Source: Planococcus citri (lineage: Eukaryota > Arthropoda > Insecta > Hemiptera > Pseudococcidae). Taken from it: DNA of 64,000 bases. Position 1 is the first letter of the stretch. Each line of letters opens with the position of its first letter. The stretch spans positions 1,984,001 through 2,048,000 of the forward strand of contig NC_088681.1 in NCBI RefSeq assembly GCF_950023065.1. The letters run 5' to 3'. Under the pieces are notes generated by a model, which had not been told where the DNA came from, searched no databases, and saw nothing but the letters and a program-made list of their open reading frames with translations. Position numbers and translations under genes: made by a program. Below, in pieces: positions 24,992-36,189 of the stretch.

Positions 24992-27900
24992 GTGAGTTCC
25001 TGACTAGAAATTTTTTTCAGTCTATGTTTTTATTGTTTTCAGTTCACATGGTAGCACAAGGTCACTGATTTCTAATAAAATGACAGTTTCTGTTGGTACA
25101 CCCTTACCTGCGATATAAGAGCGAGTAAACGCTTTACGTTACAGTTCTGCCTAGCCACGTTGGTATAGCGCATGGCGTTTAGTCACTCTTACATCGCTGA
25201 CAGAAGTGCATCGACAGAAACTGCCATTATATTGGAGAATCACTGACCATGTGCTACCATTTTGACTAGGAACACCTATCAAACAAATCTTGCATGCAAG
25301 TATTGCAAGTGCCTTAAATTTTTTTTTCAGGAGTAATGATCCCTTATCAAAATAGATCTAGACTCTATTATTCCGCGGAAGAAGACCTCACTATTACGTG
25401 TACTGGTACAGATGAAATCGCATGGAACCGCTCCTTGAACGAGCATGTATAAAGCTTTCATTATTATTTTCACACAACTTGTGGGCTTAGACTAGATGTG
25501 TTTTGGCCAATAAGTACTCACACTCACAAAAAGAGGTTCAAGAGGTGGTAGTAGTTAATCAGGTTTTGAACCGAAAAAAAAGTTTACCTGTTTCTTATAC
25601 CACCTTATTTTTTTCTTCACATTTTTCAGTAAGTTTTTGTACTTACAAGTGTATTTTGTACCTATTAGAAAAGAGTGATAAAAATAGAAAAATTTTCAGC
25701 ATTTTCTTTTAAACAAAAAATAAATAAAAAAGACATTTTAGGCATGAAAAACTGTTTGTTTTTTCTTTTAAAAAAGTTTTTTTTTTCGAAATCTGTCCAG
25801 AAATCTTAATGTTTTCAGTGGTTCCGTAGAATTTTTAAATTAATTTTTTCAAAGCGCAATTCAGAATTTCATGATGATTCTAAAGATGTATTAAATTTAG
25901 TTTCAATATTCGGCAGCACCAAAGATATTCCAGGGGGTGGAATGGAGGTCCGAACAGCGGTCTATGAACTGCGAACATTGGGATGAGATTTTCAAAAATC
26001 AAGCATCCCCGCACCGGCGCGCGGCGCGACTCTGAGCTCTAAACGAGAATACTGATGTACAGCTACATGCTCTATATACACACTCTAAAAAGTATACTAT
26101 TAGAAGCTTACTCAAATTGGAAATTTGGTGGGTCTGAAGATGAAAAAACTGAATACAAGCTCCTTCAAAAGGAATATAAAAAATTGATCAATGGGGCAAA
26201 TATAGAATCAAACTCTCACAAAGTTGCAGTCTCAAACAATATCTGCAAAACTACATGGAAGATAATAAACTCATATCAACCATGCAAACAAACCATTGAC
26301 CATTTATTACATTCCAAGACACCAAATATACCAACTCAGCTGATATAGCAAAATTATTCAGCCAACATTTTGCAACAGTTGCAAATAAGGTAGTTAATTC
26401 TTCTCAAGCATTAAACCCATTGTCCCTTATTCCAGCTAATGATTCCTCAATGTTTGTGTTACCGGCTACTGCAGCTGAAGTCCCTAACGTCATACAAGGT
26501 CTCAAAAATTCTAACTCAAGAGATAGTTATGGTTTAGATGTAGGCTTTATCAGACAAGCTGATCGCTGCATATCTCATATAATTGCTGAACTTTTTAATG
26601 ACTCTGTAGATCAGGGAAAATTTCCAGACAGCTTGAAATTAAGTATTGTAACCCCTGTAGGCCTGTACACAAGAAAGGAGAAAAATCAAATTTAAACAAC
26701 TATAGGCCCATGCCCATCTCTGTAACACCAGTATTCTCAAAGATTTTTGAGCGTCTGTTGTATAATCGACTGATACGATTCCTATCATCTAACAGTATTC
26801 TAAGTGAAACACAGTTTGGCTTCCGTTGTGGAAAAAACACCACCAAAGCAATATTTAATTTATTGAACAAAATTCTGCAAGCTGGCCAGGAGGGTGAAAA
26901 TTCATTGGCAATATTCTGTGATTTGTCAAAAGCGTTTGATACCACGAACCATGGAATTCTATTAGGAAAGTTGGAAAAATATGGGATAGGAGGTCCAATT
27001 TACAGTTGGCTAAAATCTTTCCTTGAAAATGGGGTATAAATTGTAAAAATCCAAAATGTTGACACTTGCACCTTTTCTGAAGAGAAAATAATGGACAAAG
27101 GAGTCCCCCAACGCTCCATACTTGGACCTTTATTATTTATTCTCTATGTTAACGATTTGTCATCCTACATTAATGCACTTCTAACACAGTTTGCAGATGA
27201 TACAACCACATTTTTAAAGGGTGGTAGCTGGTACACAGTGCTTAAAAAACAGAACATGTTCTCAAAAACTTGATTTGTTGGTTTAATGCAAATTGCATGA
27301 GCTTGAACCTGGAAAAAACAGTAACAGTGCCTTTCAATGTAACCCCTAGGGAGGCAGACCTGGTAGCAGAAACTCTCCCAACTCTGCTTAATGTCTCCAG
27401 TGCTGCAAAGTTCTTAGGGTTTGATGTTCAATGCAATTTAAAATGGGATGTATACATCAATAAATTAACTTGTCGTTTGTCATCTATAAACTTTTTACTC
27501 TTTCAGCTACGCCAAATTCGTCGTCGTCGTCGTCGTCGTAGTCGCGCTCCTTTACAGGAGATAGCGTATACTTCCATCTATATCAGCCGGTTTCTTTCAG
27601 GGTCTTACAGGGAGAGTTGGCCGGTGAGTTTGTTGTTAACATCTCCGATCGTTTCCTCCCTCTTGTAGTTCTTCCTTGAATTTTCCCCTGTACCGCTAGC
27701 ATGAAAAATACCGTTTTCTCATATTTTATGAGCTAAATACATTGGCTTTCTGTTCTTTATATCTTCTACTACGACTTTCCGCTCCTCTCCTATTCTTGCT
27801 AATACTTCCTGGTTGGTGATGAAGTCCTTCCTTCCATGAGATCCGTAGTAGCCTTCGATAGCACCACATCTCAAAAGCAGATATTTTCTTCTCGCATTCT

Positions 27901-30900
27901 GCACTCATGGTCCATGTTTCACAGGAATACTTCAGAACAGTCCATACGTAGCATCGCATAATTCTCTTTCTCAGAGCTAGACTCATTGTTCGATTTCCCA
28001 GCACATTGGCTAGGTTGTTAAAGGCGCTTTTTGCCATTCCAATCCGTGATTTAATTTCTTTATGATCTCTGCCATCATTATAAACTTGAATTATCACGAT
28101 TGGTTTTGGCTTGACCTCCAATCTCACAAATATTATCCTCTCTGATTTTGGAATTATGGCACTGATTTTATCGCTGATTCTGGTATGTATTAATATACCC
28201 ACACCTAGTTCGTGTGTGTCTTTTCCAGCGTAGATCATTTCATAATCCTTATCTACCCGGTTTCTGCCATTTCCAGTCCATCGGGTCTCGCTTATTCCTA
28301 ATACGTCGATTTTTAATCTCCTGGCTTCCTTGATTACATTGGCAAGTTGTCCAATTTTATACAAGGTTCGTACGTTCCAGGTTGCGACGTTGATGTTGTT
28401 CCGCCTTGTTTTAACTCCGCGTATTCTTAGCACCCTATCCGGCTGCCTTGGCGGATGAGGATCAGCCTGACGGAGACTTAGGGCCATTGCTGAATTGATG
28501 TCCATATAATTCTAGGGAGATATAATGGTGTTGGTTTCCCGTTGCCTTCCACCATGGTTTTCTGTTGGGGTTTGCTCCCTTAGCTGAATGTGCCAGTTTT
28601 TAGGCGCTGGTATTCGCCTTCTCACTCTGAAGCCCTTGAGCTTCCCTGGGGCTGGAACGAGTGAGTTGTTGGTGTTCTGCAGCTGTTATGCATTCTTGTT
28701 TGTAATCCGGTATTTATGTGAAGGTTTGGCCTTCAGCTTGCCACTCCTCCCTGTCGTTCCACCAACTGGAGAATTCTGCTTTGGCCATGTTTATCGATTC
28801 CGAGTCCATCGAACAGCAACATGTTACCACCCCGCACAACATGGACGCGCAGAATACCCCTGGTGTTGTCTTCGCCTTCTCATCTGTCCTTGGAGACTGG
28901 CTCCTCTTGATGATCCGAGCTACTACCTAGAGACTACCTCTTGCGACAACAACCTGTGCCCTCGCGAGGCTACGCCAAATTACAAATCAAAAAACTCTCA
29001 GACTTGCCTATTTTGGACTATTCCACTCTACAATGGCCTATGGGGTGGTTTTTTGAGGAGGTAATGCATATCACATGTCAAGCAAATTCTCACACTATAA
29101 AAACATGTGATAAGCACAATTTATAAAATACTTACCTCAAGACAAACATGCAGGCTCACCTTTGTTGATGACCAAATTCTCACTACAATATCACAATATA
29201 GGTATTTTGGACATATCTCTCATGGTTTATACTAGGGTTATAACCTTTCCAAAAATTACCCATCCCTAGAGTACTAGATGACGAGGTAACCTTAGAACTC
29301 CCCGCTACTGCACAAAACTTCTCCAGTGTAGTACTGTATCATCTGCAGCAAAAGTATATAATCGGATTTGTACAAAAACGTGTTTATTCTTGCAAAATAT
29401 TAGCAAAATTTATTTTTGGAATCCGGCTTAATACCCATTAATGAAGTTTTTAAACAAAAAATGGCTTTCTTTGTTTAAAACATTGTTCTGTTTTTTTTCA
29501 TTTGTTTTAAACGTGTTTTAAACATGTTTAAAACAATTTTTTGTTTTAAACATGTACAACCCTGGATTCCAGGGAGTGTAAATAACCAACCAACTGCAAA
29601 AAAAATTCAAAAATGCCCTCAAAGAATGGCTGATAACTAGGGATTATTTTACCATGGAAGAATATCTCAGCTCCCTGGAGCAATAAATGTTCAATTTTTA
29701 TATTTATTTTTTATTTTTTTGTTGAAATAACCTGGTGTAGAATTTTATATAGGTACATGTAGTTTTAACTGCTCATCTTTTTATGTTTTAATTGTGTACT
29801 TTTATCCAATTTAAATATGAAATTTGCATTCTATAGATACCTATGTAAGTAATATTCAAATAATCATCTATGTAATGCTTAACCTGATACGATGGCAGCA
29901 ATGCTGCCGCATGTATCTCAAAAATAAAGAATTGAAATAAGGCAAATTGTGATTTTCTTTTTTAATGTTTGTTTTCAGGATAATTACGCAGTAATTACGG
30001 AAACCCCACACAGAAAAATCCTTCAAATAAAAAACGCTTCAGCCTTGAATTCTGGGATTTACCAATGTTTTTCAACAACGAACAGCAGCGACTTCATGCA
30101 CATTTTTCTTTTTCCTGGTAAGGCTACCTGTTATTCAAGGTTCAAGTAACCCACTAACTATGTATTAAAGAATAGCTTGTAACATATCAAAATAAAGGTG
30201 TTTTGAATCTAACTTGAGCGAGAAAATATTCACAAAATTATAAATAGGTACACATAGCTGAAATTGAATTGAGGCCCGTGGTGCATTAGCATCATCGATA
30301 TTACACTAAATGGATATACAGCGTGTAGAGAGGCGGGTGGGAAATGCAGTGCTCACGAAGTTCACAAGGGAAAGGTGAGGTTATTGAGGCACATCCGTTC
30401 GGCGCAAGTGATGCCCATCGAAACGTTCTGCAAAGGGGAAGAGGTGATCAACTTCAAATTTACACGGATCTACTCGGCCACCAAATTTGAATTCAAAATC
30501 AAAATTAACCAATCAGATACCATGCGCAGAAAAAAAAATCGCATCAGTAACTAGATCAGCCAATAAGCAACGTTGTTGTTTATTGACGCGGGGTAAATGG
30601 ACTTGCTGGGTATCCATTTAGTGTAATGTCGATGATTAGCATTACCCTTTAGTAGGAATGGAAAGTAGGTTTATTGAGAAAATTGACTTCAAATGAATTA
30701 AGAACAGTAGGCCTGTATGGAGTCTGAGTCGTTGTAAATGCTGCAGAATATCTCTTTCTTTTCGCCCTACCAACATTACTCATCGTGACTTCCTTTTTTT
30801 TTGGCAAGAGTATTCGAGGACACAGTTTGGGTGTTTGAAAGGAAGAAAACAGCGAACCAGCATACCCCCCCCCCCTCCGTATAATATCTTGGCACTGACA

Positions 30901-31112
30901 AATCACATTTCATCGCAATTTGCGATCACATGATCACAAAACTTTCTGGTGTTAGCTGTGCGCAATATTGCTATAGGGATCATGCAATGTGTATTTGCAA
31001 TGATTCCCTACATGTTGTAGGTACCTACATGGTTTTAATTTCACCAGAATAAATATTCTCCTTCTCCATGCTTTCTGTTTCAGATAGATCCTGTTTCGAA
31101 TATAGAAAGTGA
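24931..31112 (+). CDS. Small secreted single-Ig-domain protein (VEGF/PDGF-receptor-like Ig1)
   Basis: Four exons: 24931-24991, 25331-25446, 29979-30117, 31084-31112; phases 1, 0, 1 all agree, giving 114 residues. Residues 1-20 are a classic signal peptide. The Ig core follows: Cys at about 44 (LTITCTG), Trp at about 52 (IAWNRS), then LQIKNASALNSGIYQC with the second Cys at about 89. The end of the domain, HIFLFPD, resembles the Ig1-Ig2 junction of PVR/VEGFR-type receptors. After FPD only eight residues remain before TGA. Several N-x-S/T sites suggest glycosylation. It may be a soluble decoy derived from a receptor, or an alternative short isoform if further exons are used. The donor of exon 2 (GTATAA) is weaker than the rest. 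Intron 2 holds two nested LINEs. Confidence 0.8.
25000..25273. mobile_element. Inverted-repeat element in intron 1 of the Ig gene
   Basis: Left arm segments (TTCCTGACTAG, CATGGTAGCACA, GACAGTTTCTGT, GCGATATAAGAGCGAGTAAAC) return in reverse order and complement on the right (GTTTAGTCACTCTTACATCGC, ACAGAAACTGCC, TGTGCTACCAT, GACTAGGAA). The loop holds TAGCCACGTTGGTATAGCGC, close to a tRNA D-arm / box A, so the element may descend from a tRNA-like sequence. No box B was found. Confidence 0.6.
25331..25446 (+). CDS. Ig gene exon 2 (first Ig cysteine and tryptophan)
   Basis: Acceptor TTTTTTTCAG|GAG; donor CAT|GTATAAAG. Carries LTITCTG and the conserved Trp. Confidence 0.75.
26710..27273 (+). pseudogene. 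Reverse transcriptase core of the LINE, with one in-frame stop
   Basis: This holds RT motifs from the fingers (PVFSKIFERLL) through the palm (SKAFDT; FADD). Both catalytic Asp of FADD and the first Asp of CDLSKAFD remain. The TAA at 27037-27039 breaks it, with the same frame continuing on both sides. Confidence 0.85.
27506..27518 (+). repeat. 13-bp target-site duplication, left copy
   Basis: GCTACGCCAAATT, identical to 28969-28981. Removing 27519-28968 plus one copy restores the LINE reading frame (LRQI then TNQKTLRLAYF). Confidence 0.95.
27519..28968 (-). mobile_element. Internally deleted RTE-like LINE nested in the Jockey-like LINE
   Basis: 1450 bases on the minus strand, bounded by an exact 13-bp target duplication. 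The 3' end (27519-27540) is a short ACG-repeat tail, as in RTE-type elements that end in microsatellite-like repeats. About 460 bases of 5' leader (28506-28968) precede the ORF. The interior lost the reverse transcriptase and joins the endonuclease to the extreme C-terminal region. Because it interrupts the older LINE it is the younger insertion. It must have been mobilised in trans by a complete relative, unless the deletion came later. Confidence 0.9.
27726..28505 (-). pseudogene. Endonuclease/C-terminal fusion ORF of the deleted RTE-like element
   Basis: 259 codons from an ATG. Residues about 36-142 form an exonuclease-endonuclease-phosphatase domain: INVATWNVRTL, the catalytic-Glu motif ISETRWTG and a GVGILI strand. 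At about residue 143 it jumps in frame to the region after the RT (DHKEIKSRIGMAKSAF, then SLALRKRIMRCYVW and CETWTM). Near 27830 a one-base shift leaves the natural C-terminal frame (NQEVLARIGEERK), which continues in another frame to about 27719. RT is wholly absent, so this is not autonomous. Confidence 0.85.
28969..28981 (+). repeat. 13-bp target-site duplication, right copy
   Basis: GCTACGCCAAATT; see the left copy at 27506-27518. Confidence 0.95.
29979..30117 (+). CDS. Ig gene exon 3 (second Ig cysteine)
   Basis: Acceptor TTTGTTTTCAG|GAT; donor CCTG|GTAAGG. Encodes the L-x-I-x-N-A-S...SGIYQC core and the C-terminal beta strand. Confidence 0.8.
30290..30638. mobile_element. MITE-like inverted-repeat element in intron 3 of the Ig gene
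   Basis: Terminal inverted repeats of about 28 bp (30290-30317 and 30611-30638) share ATCATCGA and ATTACACTAAATGGATA. The flanks may carry a TAG duplication, but this is not decisive. No coding sequence. Confidence 0.6.
31084..31112 (+). CDS. Ig gene exon 4 (short C-terminus and stop)
   Basis: Acceptor TTTCTGTTTCAG|AT. Completes the Asp of FPD, then RSCFEYRK and TGA. A variant poly(A) signal ATTAAA lies at 31288-31293. Confidence 0.65.
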
Positions 31113-31370
31113 CCAAAATTTCCATACCTTAATATCCTGACTACCCTATCGATGATTGAAGAATATAATCTTGAATTATTAGCACCTTTAACTGGATAAT
31201 CTAAAACTATGACATAATGTATTACGTTTAATTAACCTAGGTCCAATAATAATATTCGAGTGTAAACTCAACTACATATGTACCTATATTAAAACTAAAG
31301 AATCTGCTTGTGATGTCGTGTTTTGAACTAATCTAGTTGTCTTGGCACAAATTAAATATGAATTTGATAA

Positions 31371-32500
31371 AGTCCATGTTTTAAAAATGAAAAGTCATAT
31401 TTTTCTATTCAATAATGATATTTACAATTTTTACCTACATCAACACAGCTGCACGAAATGATGAAGTGAAATCTTATAAGATTATTTCTACTTACCTACC
31501 TTAATTCATCATCAGTTATCAAAGTTGCTTAAATTAAAAAGTCCCTTATTTATGTACTTCGAAGAATATTTTGAAATTTTCAATTTCATAGGTACTGATA
31601 CTTATTACTTGAAGTGGCCCGATGGTTCATTGATGTGAACCACAATAAATCAAAGAACAATATAATTTGTATCAACAATTTCTGGTAAGTAGATACCTTT
31701 GACCTTAAGAAGTCAGAGAGACGAGCCAATGACTGAAAGAGGACAGACAGGCGCGTCAATGACCTCACGAGCACAGACAGGCAGACAAGCGACCTTGCGG
31801 CGGTAGATAGATGGGTCAATGACCTTAAGAGGTCAGTTATGCAGGCAGATGACCTTGAAAATCCGAGTCAACGACCTTAAAAGGGCAGACAAAAATATAG
31901 ATGAAGAGACAGACAACTCTGGGAAGCCAAACAGACGGGTCAATGACCTTGACACACCATACAGGCAGCCATATGACCTTGAAAGACCAGACAGACAGAA
32001 TACTTCGGAAAACCATGCAGAGATACAACCTTGTGAAACCAGACAGAAGGGTTAATGACCTCATCAGACCTGACAAACAGATGGATCAATGACCTGAAAA
32101 TCTCGAACATTCAATCAAATGACCTTGGGAAGTCAGTCGTAAGGGCCAATGACCTTACGAGACCAGACAGGCAAACAAAACGACATTGGGAAACCCTTAC
32201 AGATGAGTCAATGACCTTAAGTTGCCAGACAGACGACCTTGGACAGCCAGACAGGCATGCAGACAACCTCAATAGGGCAGATAGACGCCCACGAGAGGCT
32301 GCTGGGCAGGTATGTCAGTGATCTTAATCAATTTTCAAGAGCATATCTATCTGATGCCACAATACTTTGTCAGACATTGAAGAACTCGCAAAAATGCTGA
32401 TGATTCTTCACATAACTAATATCGTACTTTTAATGGTGACATTTAAATCTGATTTTACAATATTTGGACTGACTTTCAAGAGAATAGGTAGATAGAAAGA
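31371..32500. repeat. Repeat copy C: shared left flank plus CAGA / GGTCAATGACCT array
   Basis: 31371-31645 matches 21497-21775. The array at 31690-32325 is shorter and more diverged than A and B. The right flank (32308-32385) matches those of A and B, including TCAATTTTCAAGAGCATATC. ORFs within are repeat translations. Confidence 0.8.
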
Positions 32501-33765
32501 TAAATGGGGAGATGAGTTGTTAAAAAAATTGAAAATTGAAAAAAAAACACTAAGTACAAAAATGTGATTTATAATTATAAAAATTCAAGAACGAAGAGAA
32601 TTTTGCGAATCACTGAAATTATAATAACCGAGAGCTGTTGAGACATCAACATTCTCTACAATGTCTCACACAAATATGAAAAATTGCCAGCTAGGCCAAA
32701 ATTACTCGTCGATCCTTTGTAAAAGGAAAAACAGGTCGGTTAACAACATCGCCTATAACGTTATCTCTGTTCACAGGGGTATTTTTTTCAACGAAAATTG
32801 TACCCTTATGGCAGGGTCGGGTAGTGCGCCGAATATCGTAGAACATTGTACAATGTACATCGCGTACAATATTCAAGGTAACTTTATTCTATTCTATGTA
32901 AGTATATTGAAAGTAAACTCGAAGCAGAGGGGCGAAATTCGCCGACAATAAAATACGAGAAAATGTATATATTTGGCAAAGTTTTCTTCGCTGTTTGCAT
33001 TAAGAAGAGTATTCGTTAAATGATTATCTTTCTTTGTAAAACTAAAAACCCATCTTGTTTTCATGTATGTTTTCATGTATGTATTGTATACGCCATACAT
33101 ACATATCTCTCTCTCCTCCTCGTACATACTCACCTACCCATATACCTTCTACAAGTACATGGGTATTAGGTGCTGATGAGGGCACACTGGGGTAGCTTTG
33201 CGTTCTCTATTTTGTTACATGAAGCTAAGCATATTGTAGCGTGTGGAATTGGTGTAATAGCGTACCTACGACTACGAGTATTTGTATTTTGTAGTCTATC
33301 AGCCGCAAACCACACTATGCTCGTGAACTGCAACGAGTAATATATTCTGTTTTAGTGGCTGCCAGCTATATGTATACGTAAAATTTTACTTGGCAAATTT
33401 TCTCGCTATTCGGTATACGTATACAAGTTTTGGGTAAATAAATTGTAACCGGAGTAATTTCAGCAATCCTTTGTGCGTTTGAGCGTACAATTTCATAGAT
33501 CAAAGCTTGCTCGAGACCGATACACCAGAATAGGTACAGATTACCTTTGAGATGTACCTTACACTTGCCAAAGTCACTGCAAGCTGCTCATTTCTTCACT
33601 TACCTTCAATATCGTGCTCCGTAAAATACATCATATCACATAACAACATCGTGTGACCCTTAGGTACGCCATTTATGACGTATGAACAGATTTCGATGAA
33701 ACTTGAAAAAATCTCACTAGGCCTAGCTGCACGATTCCTATAAAGTACTAATACGACCCTCAATT
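32500..33765. other. Non-coding stretch before the satellite
   Basis: Unique-looking AT-rich DNA; no supported gene, RNA gene or element. Confidence 0.4.
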
Positions 33766-33769
33766 TTTA

Positions 33770-36050
33770 GTGAATCATTCATGAACGAATTGATCAATTT
33801 TTTTGAAAGAACCATTCTCACCAACGAATCGATCAATTTATTTAATTTATGAATCAATTCGTTCGCGAATGATTCACAAAAAATAATTCAATTTGTTCGT
33901 GAATGATTCACCAAAAAATTGAGTAAATGAATCGATTCGTTCGCGAACGAGTCACTCGTATTCATATGAATCAATTCGTTCGCGAATGATTCGCCAAAAA
34001 ATAATTCAATTCGTTCGCGAACGATTCGCCAAAAAATAATTCAATTCGTTCGTAAATGATTCACCGAAAATTGAGTAAATGAATCGATTCGTTCGCGAAC
34101 GAGTCACTCATACGAATCAATTCGTTTGCGAACGAGTCACTCATACGAATTGATTCGTTCGTGAACGAGTCACTCATACGAATTGATTCGTTCGTGAATG
34201 AGTCACTCATACGAATTGATTCGTTCGTGAACGAGTCACTCATATTCATATGAATCAATTCGTTCGCGAATGATTCGCCAAAAAATAATTCAATTCGTTC
34301 GCGAATGATTCGCCAAAAAATAATTCAATTCGTTCGCGAATGATTCGCCAAAAAATAATTCAATTCGTTCGTGAATGATTCACCGAAAATTGAGTAAATG
34401 AATCGATTCGTCCGCGAACGAGTCACTCATACGAATCAATTCGTTCGCGAACGAGTCACTCATACGAATTGATTCGTTCGTGAACGAGTCACTCATACGA
34501 ATCGATTCGTTCGTGAACGAATCACTCATATTCATATGAATCAATTCGTTCGCGAATGATTCGCCAAAAAATAATTCAATTCGTTCGCGAACGATTCGCC
34601 AATAAATAATTCAATTCGTTCGTAAATGATTCACCGAAAATTGAGTAAATGAATCGATTCGTTCGCGAACGAATCACTCATACGAATCAATTCGTTTGCG
34701 AACGAGTCACTCATACGAATTGATTCGTTCGTGAACGAGTCACTCATACGAATTGATTCGTTCGTGAATGAGTCACTCATACGAATTGATTCGTTCGTGA
34801 ACGAGTCACTCATATTCATATGAATCAATTCGTTCGCGAATGATTCACCAAAAATTGAGTAAATGAATCGATTCGTTCGTGAACGAGTCACTCATATTCA
34901 TATGAATCAATTCGTTCGCGAATGATTCGCCAAAAAATAATTCAATTCGTTCGCGAATGATTCGCCAAAAAATAATTCAATTCGTTCGCGAATGATTCGC
35001 CAAAAAATAATTCAATTCGTTCGTGAATGATTCACCGAAAATTGAGTAAATGAATCGATTCGTCCGCGAACGAGTCACTCATACGAATCAATTCGTTCGC
35101 GAACGAGTCACTCATACGAATTGATTCGTTCGTGAACGAGTCACTCATATTCATATGAATCAATTTGTTCGCGAATGATTCACCAAAAAATAATTCAATT
35201 CGTTCGTGAATGATTCGCCAAAAATTGAGTAAATGAATCGATTCGTTCGCGAACGAGTCACTTATACGAATCGATTCGTTCGCGAACGAGTCACTCATAC
35301 GAATCAATTCGTTTGCGAACGAGTCACTCATACGAATTGATTCGTTCGGTGAACGAGTCACTCATATTCATATGAATTAATTCGTTCGCGAATGATTCAC
35401 CAAAAATTGAGTAAATGAATCGATTCGTTCGCGAACGAGTCACTTATACGAATCGATTCGTTTGCCAACGAGTCACTCATACAAATGGATTCGTTCGTGA
35501 ACGAGTCACTCATATTCATATGAATCAATTCGTTCGCGAGCGAGTCACTTATACGAATTGATTCGTTCGCCAACAAGTCACTCATACGAATCGATTCATT
35601 CGTGAACGAGTCACTCATATTCATATAATTCAATTCGTTTGCGAATGATTCACCAAAAATTGAGTAAATGAATCGATTCGTTCGCCAGCGAGTCACTTAT
35701 ACGAATTATTTCGTTCGCGAACGAGTCACTCATACGAATCGATTCATTTGCGAATGATTCAGTAACTATTGATCAACTCGTTCGCGAATGATTCACATAG
35801 AAATCAATCAGTTTGTTCAATCGCCAATTGGTTGTGAATGATTCGATTTCGATTTGATTCACTTCGCTTGAAAACGGATCGATTCCTTTACAACAGTTTC
35901 ACAAAAACTGATTATTAATTGATCAGTTTGCGAATGATTCGCCATGAAATCGCAATCAATTATTTTATATAATCGGCAATCGTTCGTAAATGATTCGATT
36001 CGACTGTAAACAGATCATTGCTGTTAGTGAATCAATTCGTTCGTAAAACA
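33770..36050. repeat. CpG-rich palindromic satellite (33-35 bp monomers, higher-order blocks)
   Basis: Monomers centre on the self-complementary core TTCGTTCGCGAACGA. Two monomer types alternate: a 33-bp type with GAGTCACTCATACGAAT and a 35-bp type with GATTCGCCAAAAAATAATTC. ATTCATATGAATCAATTC boundaries recur near 34242, 34529, 34814, 34894, 35150 and 35507, showing a larger repeat. The 33-bp length keeps an 11-residue minus-strand frame (SDSFTNESIRM) open, which is not evidence of a gene. Monomers decay from about 35760 rightward. Confidence 0.9.
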
Positions 36051-36189
36051 TTTTTATTTGAAGAAAAGACGTATATAGAAATAACTCATCGAATGATAAG
36101 TGCTCGAAACTACTCCATAAAATTACTCATCAAACCTCATTCAAACGTTACTCTCATTCAAAAATAAAATAGTAATCACGCTTATATGC

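Larger units (their letters stand above)
26000..29940 (+). mobile_element. Decayed Jockey-like LINE, 5'-truncated, in intron 2 of the Ig gene
   Basis: A reverse transcriptase lies in pieces. 26055-26345 is the linker before the RT. 26345-26660 and, after a frameshift, 26663-27265 hold CDLSKAFDT, GVPQRSILGPLLF and QFADDTT. There is an in-frame TAA at 27037 and a further shift near 27265. The RT thumb runs to 27518 and resumes after the nested insert at 28982 with RLAYFGLFHSTMAYGVVF, where the next Trp codon is TGA. The 3' end carries KNALKEWLITRDYF-like sequence (about 29610-29660) and a UTR ending GAATTGAAATAA. The element lies in the gene's sense orientation and is dead. The 29300-29570 segment includes a TTTAAACATG-rich insert. 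Confidence 0.85.

Noticed and set aside
28588..29064. 158-residue plus ORF
   Set aside because: It is antisense to the 5' leader of the RTE-like element and runs through the insertion boundary.
34061..35696. Minus ORFs with an 11-residue SDSFTNESIRM repeat
   Set aside because: The 33-bp satellite monomer is divisible by three, so a frame stays open by chance; starts and stops fall at random monomer variants.
33770..36050. CRISPR-like regular repeat array
   Set aside because: There are no unique spacers, the monomers are contiguous, and the genome is eukaryotic.
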